The notes under the pieces: generated by a model
Told to the model about the DNA's origin: nothing
Databases searched by the model: none
The model's input: only the letters and a program-made list of their open reading frames with translations
Program-made: the position numbers and the translations under genes
Shown here: positions 59,889 to 64,000 of the stretch, in pieces
Numbering within the stretch: position 1 is the stretch's first letter
Layout: every line of letters begins with the position of its first letter
NCBI GenBank assembly: GCA_020634495.1
Contig: JACKBR010000020.1
Span: 25,892-89,891 of the forward strand
Direction: 5' to 3'
From: Ardenticatenaceae bacterium
GTDB taxonomy: Bacteria > Chloroflexota > Anaerolineae > Promineifilales > Promineifilaceae
DNA: 64,000 bases

Positions 59889-60429
59889 AATAATTTTTGG
59901 TGAACCGCAGCCTCCCGCAGGTACCCTTTCCGACCATCGATTGGGATTAAACCTGCGGGAGGTTGGTTTGTTGCGGGTAATCGGTAAACGGTGATCCGTA
60001 AACCGGGCAATCGTAGGGGCAAGGCGGTGCGATCAAACCCTGGGCCAACGCGCCACGATTTCTCGCACCGCCTCGCCCAAAATGATGCCGCGCCACAACC
60101 CAGGCCATACCCCACACGCCAAAATGCCCCGGCCAAACCACCCCAAACGGTCGCCAAAATCGACGAAACGGTAGGGGCGAGGCGGTGCGATCAAACCTTG
60201 GGCCAACGTGCCACGATGTCTCGCATCGCCTCGCCCAAAATGATGCCGCGCCACAACCCAGGCCGTACCCCACACGCCAAAAAAACCCCAACCAATCCAC
60301 CCCAAACAAGGGGCAACGGTGTTGGTGGGCCGGGCGCGGTGGGCGAGGCAACCCGGTGGCAAGACAATACGGTGGACAAAGGTTACGCCGGGTTGCCTCG
60401 CCCCTACATGGTGATTTTTGGGGAAAGTG
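59889..60429. repeat. Repeat cluster between the radical SAM gene and the TPR gene
   Basis: It begins with the hairpin CCTCCCGCAGGT/ACCTGCGGGAGG (59911-59962). Two tandem copies of a roughly 158-base unit follow, starting GTAGGGGC at 60013 and 60171. An inverted GGGCGAGGCAACCCGG... / CCGGGTTGCCTCGCCC hairpin comes next (60342-60408). Long open frames on both strands here follow the repeats rather than coding pattern. I see no gene. Confidence 0.65.
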
Positions 60430-62949
60430 TTAGGGTAATTTTTCCTCAATGGCGGCGAGGTTGTTGCGGGAACTGACGGTATCTGGGTGATCTGGCCCCA
60501 GCCGTTTTACGCGGATGGCCAATGCCTGCCGCATGAGCCGGGCCGCTTCGGCATAATCCCCTTCATCATGAGTCAGCCAGGCCAGGTTGTTAAGTCTAAT
60601 GGCGGTTGTTGGATGGTCTGAGCCTAGCGCTTTTTCGGTGGTGGCCAGGGCGCGTTCATAATATTTCCGTGCCGCAGGCACGTCGCCCATGCTGTCTCAG
60701 AAGGAAGCCCAGATTGTTGAGGCTGGTGGCAGTATCAGGATGGTCAGGGCCAAGCGCTTTTTTCAAAGATGGCCAAAGCGCGTTCATAATACGGCCGTGC
60801 CGCAGGCAGGTCGCCCATTGCCTGAAGGAAGCCCAGATTGTTGAGGCTGCGGGCGGTATCAGGATGGTCTGGGGCCGAGGCTTTTTCCCGGATGGCCAGG
60901 GCGCGTTCATAATACGTGCCCCGCCAGGTCGCCCATCGCCCGGAAGCGAAGCCCAGATTGTTGAGGCTGGTGGCGGTGTCAGGATGGTCGGGGCCGAGGG
61001 CTTTTTTCATTGATGGCCAGGGCACGTTCATAATACGGCCGTGCGGCGGAGAGGTCGCCCATGGCTTGCCGGAGGAAGCCGAGATTGTTGAGGCTGCTGG
61101 CGGTATCGGGATGGTCGGGGCCGAGGGCTTTTTCCCGGATGGCCAGAGCGCGTTCATAATACGGCCGTGCCCCCGCCAGGTCGCCCATGGCCTGGAGAAG
61201 GTTACCCAGATTGTTAAGGCTTTGGGCGGTATCGGGATGGTCAGGGCCGAGCGCTTTTTCATAGATGGCCAGGGCGCGTTCATAAAACGGCCGTGCCCCC
61301 GCCAGGTCGCCCATGGCTTGCAGGAGAAAGCCCAGATTGTTGAGGCTGAGGGCCGTATCGGGATGGTCGGGGCCGAGCGCTTTTTCTCGGATGGCCAGAG
61401 CGCGTTCGAAGAAAGGGCGAGCGGCGGCAAAGCTGCCGTGGGAGTGAAAATAAACCCCCACTTCGTTATTTAAGTAAGCGGTGTTCCTTGTCTCTAAGCC
61501 ATACCGTTCCGCCAAATTAGTCGCGCTTGCCAGGTGGGGCAGCAGGTCGCCGCAGGCGGCCCAGGTGCTCATGTCGTACTGATCATACCGGTACACTTTT
61601 GCCAACAAATCTACAGCCACTTCTACCCATTCCTGGGCCAGGTCGTCCCCCATCTGTATCCGGGCCACCGCCTGCACCAGCCGGTGCAGCGTTAATTCAT
61701 CGTCTGTTCGCTGCATGAGGCTGTAGCGCCGCAGTGCCCCCAGCGCATCCTCCAGCGCCAGCTCATCGGCCACCACCGTTCGTAACGATTGTAGGGACGC
61801 AGCGCGCTGCGTCCCTACGGTGGCAATCTGTTTAACCAAAACCAGCGGAATCCCCTCCGGGTCCAAAAAGCAGCACAGGTTCAGCAGCTCCATTGCCCCT
61901 GGCGTCTGCTTCACCTGGTCAAAGGCCAGCTCCCAGGTGGTGGTAATCGTGGCGTGGTACCGCTCCGGCTTTTTGGCCCGCTGCCATAAATCATCTTGTC
62001 GTTCGGTAAACAGCCGGTGGTAAGCGGCATAGCTGCTGCCCCGTGCCAGCACATATGCCGCCGCATGCTCCAGGGCCAGCGGCAACCGCCACAATTCCTC
62101 CGCCAACGCCGCAGCCTCTTCCGTTTCTTTCTCTCCTCTTTGCCCCTTCCCCCCCTTTGCCCCTTTGCGTCGAAAAAGAAAATCCACCGCCTCATCCAGG
62201 GTAAACAAGCCCAATTCCAACACCTGACCCACGCCGTCATAGTTCGGGTTGCGGCTGGTGATGAGCACGTGGCCATTGCCCGTGCGCGGCAGGTAAGGCA
62301 GCAGCTGCCCTGGCTCAATCTGGTCGGCATTGTCATACACCAGCAGCCAGCGCTGGCTCGTTTGGCTCAAAAAGTGCAGCACGGCCTGCACCGCCACCTG
62401 CTGATCTGTTTCATTGGGGGCAATCAGCTTCAGGCGGCGGGCCAGGGCCGTGATGCTTTCGCCCAGGCCGGGTTCGCTGTCGGCGCTGAGCCAGTAGAGC
62501 AGGGCGTAGTCGTCCAGGTGAGCGTAGCTGTAGGCCAGGGCGAGCTGGGTTTTGCCCACGCCGCCCAGCCCGGCAATCGTTTGGGTGACGACGGTGGTCT
62601 GGCCAGCGGCCAGGGTGTCGGCCACCTGCTGCAGGATGGCTTCGCGCCCAGTGAAGTTGGGGTTTTGCGGGTGGGGAATGTGGTGCAGCCGGGTGCTCTG
62701 GCTGGCAACGGCCGCTAAATCGGGCCAGGGTAGGTTGGGGCGCAGCGTGACTAATTCTGGCAGCAGTTCTGGCAAACGGCCGCGCCGGGCCAGATATTCC
62801 ACCAATTCCAGGGCGCGATCCTGCACGCCGCCGCTGCTCAGGCTGTCGTAATCTAGCCCCATGGCCACGTAGACGCCTTGCAGGTCGGTGGCGTTAAAGT
62901 TTTGGCTGCACAGGTCAATGATTTGCTTGCGGATTTTGCTGTCTACCAT
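60430..62949 (-). pseudogene. EAD-NB-ARC-TPR STAND gene with frameshifts in the TPR region
   Basis: From ATG 62949 (AGGAAG upstream) the frame encodes an effector-associated (EAD-like) domain of about 75 residues. It continues into an NB-ARC NTPase (AGLGGVGKTQLALAY; LLVYDNAD; VLITSRNP) and a string of 42-residue TPR units (ALAIREKALGPDHPDTALSLNNLGFLLQAMGDLAGARPYYER). The reading stops at 60979, but the repeat continues in another frame to about 60744 and in a third to 60430. The first two breaks are both at GAAAAAAG where intact repeats have GAAAAAG. The gene is thus a broken, phase-variable or mis-assembled form of an NLR-like conflict protein. Its predicted effector is not adjacent. Confidence 0.75.
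61791..61818. repeat. 28-bp perfect palindrome inside the NB-ARC gene
   Basis: GTAGGGACGCAGCG at 61791-61804 is followed at once by its exact reverse complement to 61818. The palindrome encodes GTQRAASLQ within the protein. The GTAGGG start recalls the GTAGGGGC units of 60013-60180, so it may be an inserted REP-like element kept in frame. Confidence 0.65.
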
Positions 62950-63247
62950 TTGGCGCTTCCTGGCTGGGTTCTGTGTAAAAGCCAAAAAGATTTATGGAAT
63001 AAAGCAAGCTCAAATTTGGCTTTTACTTGAGCAAACCACCGAGAATTCGCGCTTCGTTTTTCAAAATACTTTCTGTGGTTTGCGTGGTTTGGGGTATTGT
63101 AATGGGTTTGGGGAAAAAATTGAAGAGCAACACAAATTATTAGCCAACAAGATGAGGAGTCGGCATCCTCAGATGCCGGTTGCAGGACGCCGGTCGCATC
63201 TGAGGATGCTCCCTCCTCGATACGGTGAGTGAGGGGCAGTTGGCGGT
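62950..63247. other. Intergenic gap with a large inverted repeat
   Basis: A 14-base perfect inverted pair (GCATCCTCAGATGC at 63163-63176, GCATCTGAGGATGC at 63196-63209) is extended by GAGGAG/CTCCTC arms. It stands downstream of the MFS gene and could end its transcript. A CAAACCAC/GTGGTTTG repeat occupies 63030-63090. No gene is seen. Confidence 0.5.
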
Positions 63248-64000
63248 TTACCCCTTGCCGCTGGCCAGTTTGGCGGCGGCGGGCGAGCGGCGCAATGTCC
63301 ACATGGCCCAGATGCCCCCGAGGGGGCCAATGGCCAGGAAGGCAAAGGCGTAGCGCCAGGTTACGGCCGTTTCCAACGGCGGCACCATGCGAATCGTGAA
63401 TAACGTCAGCAAAAAGCCCAGGCTGGTTTGCAGCGTCAGGGCGGTGCCTACGTATTCACGCGGGGCCAGCTCGCTGACGGCGGCGGAAAATTGGGCCGAA
63501 TCGGCCGGGATGGCCAGGCCCCACACCAGGCAAACGGCTGCCAGCAGCAGCGGATTGCCGCCAAATAAAAAGCCCACGCCCACGGCGCACGTTCCAGAAA
63601 TGATCAGGGAGGCGATGGTGATGGTGGTACGGCCGTAGCGATCCGCCAACTGCCCGGCCCACAGGCTGCCCAATCCGCCAATGGCAATGACGCCAAAGGC
63701 CGTCAGGCTGGCCCAGGTTGATGAGACGTTTACGGCCGTAAAGCTGGCCAGCAAAAAGATCGGTATCCAGGCCCACATGGCGTACAGTTCCCACATGTGC
63801 CCCAGATAGCCCAGATTGGCCAGCACCACCTCCCGCTGGCGCAAAATCGTGCCTACCTGCCGCCAGTTAAACGGCGGCGATGGCGTGCGATATGGCCCTT
63901 CATCGACAAACAGCCCGCCCAGCAGCCCGCCAACCAGCGCCGAGCTGCCTGCCAGAACCAGCACCGGCTGCCATTGGCCAATGCCGCCAAAGGCGTTGAG
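63248..64000 (-). CDS. MFS transporter, partial (N terminus beyond the window)
   Basis: The frame is open through the right edge of the window, so the first ATG inside (63964) need not be the start. The visible 250 residues include about seven transmembrane segments, with LWAGQLADRYGRTTITIASLI as the motif-A-like loop of the C-terminal half and a basic C-terminal RRSPAAAKLASGKG. The substrate is unknown. Confidence 0.8.
   Translation of the reverse strand, partial: LNAFGGIGQWQPVLVLAGSSALVGGLLGGLFVDEGPYRTPSPPFNWRQVGTILRQREVVLANLGYLGHMWELYAMWAWIPIFLLASFTAVNVSSTWASLTAFGVIAIGGLGSLWAGQLADRYGRTTITIASLIISGTCAVGVGFLFGGNPLLLAAVCLVWGLAIPADSAQFSAAVSELAPREYVGTALTLQTSLGFLLTLFTIRMVPPLETAVTWRYAFAFLAIGPLGGIWAMWTLRRSPAAAKLASGKG

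Noticed and set aside
59990..60410. CRISPR array
   Set aside because: The repeats have a period near 158 bases, with no 23-37-base repeat and unique-spacer alternation and no cas genes.
60033..60449. 138-residue minus-strand ORF in the repeat cluster
   Set aside because: It follows the tandem repeat and inverted repeat, and its sequence repeats itself (GVWGTAWVVARHH) in several frames.
61008..61016. Programmed -1 frameshift site
   Set aside because: The A6G run is not in the A-AAA-AAG register of the incoming frame and would need a +1 shift. Several other indels are nearby.
60744..61430. 228-residue independent gene
   Set aside because: The first part is a wrong-frame reading of the TPR repeats; only its end joins the true TPR frame after the frameshift.

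Overview
The window reads as chromosome from a Gram-negative-like, probably multicellular or filamentous, heterotrophic bacterium. Chloroflexota (Anaerolineae/Caldilineae/Ardenticatenia-like) is my best guess. The signs are lipoproteins with Thr-Pro-rich linkers behind the lipobox, a large MalT/LAL-type LuxR regulator, an alpha-2-macroglobulin lipoprotein, an NB-ARC/TPR STAND protein, choice-of-anchor beta-helix proteins and many multi-PAS/7TM histidine kinases. No rRNA or ribosomal protein gene is present, so this assignment is inference. The whole window is peppered with the palindrome ACGGCCGT, well over 100 copies by eye, like cyanobacterial HIP1.

Layout. 1-8.1 kb: secreted lamin-tail/PLD protein, cytochrome P450, then a two-gene operon of an APC permease with two UspA domains and a PGM1-type ATP-grasp peptide ligase. 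8.3-17 kb: housekeeping and lipid genes (THUMP RNA methyltransferase, PatB-type C-S lyase, PlsC-like acyltransferase, M23 lipoprotein, sulfotransferase, PIG-L deacetylase, PurD). 17-29 kb: LuxR regulator divergent from a thioredoxin-like lipoprotein, an EEP-family phosphatase, two histidine kinases, NUDIX/methyltransferase pair, MFS and MscS. 29-40 kb: serine beta-lactamase-like lipoprotein, beta-helix protein, TPR protein, two tandem-NUDIX proteins, DUF3267 and DUF1684 proteins, tRNA-Ser(CGA), TadA and a RelE/HigA toxin-antitoxin pair. 40-46 kb: the 2030-residue alpha-2-macroglobulin. 46-54 kb: an NRPS operon (PCP-PCP-membrane protein; C*-A-PCP-TE; TauD-like oxygenase; VOC protein). 54-64 kb: AT-rich gap, hydrolase-cNMP fusion, CBS protein, phosphatase, radical SAM protein, a repeat cluster, a frame-disrupted EAD-NB-ARC-TPR gene and a partial MFS gene.

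The strongest discoveries are two apparent selenoprotein genes, both missed by ordinary ORF calling. The first is a thioredoxin-fold lipoprotein at 19756-20139 whose CxxC motif is replaced by two in-frame TGA codons (Sec-Ser-Pro-Sec). A 17-nt hairpin with a GU-containing loop sits exactly 11 nt after the second TGA. The second is a radical SAM protein at 58479-59888 that reads through two consecutive TGA codons into a C-terminal tail Sec-Sec-Ala-Glu-Pro, again followed by a SECIS-like hairpin. TGA is also an ordinary stop codon here (P450, MFS, NUDIX partner), so genome-wide recoding is not the explanation.

The second system of interest is a split epsilon-polylysine-synthetase (Pls/PosA)-like NRPS. 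Its membrane/left-handed-beta-helix terminal half carries two near-identical carrier domains but no adenylation domain. A separate protein supplies adenylation, carrier and thioesterase. A TauD/SyrP-like oxygenase follows 13 bp downstream, and a VOC protein further on may give self-protection.
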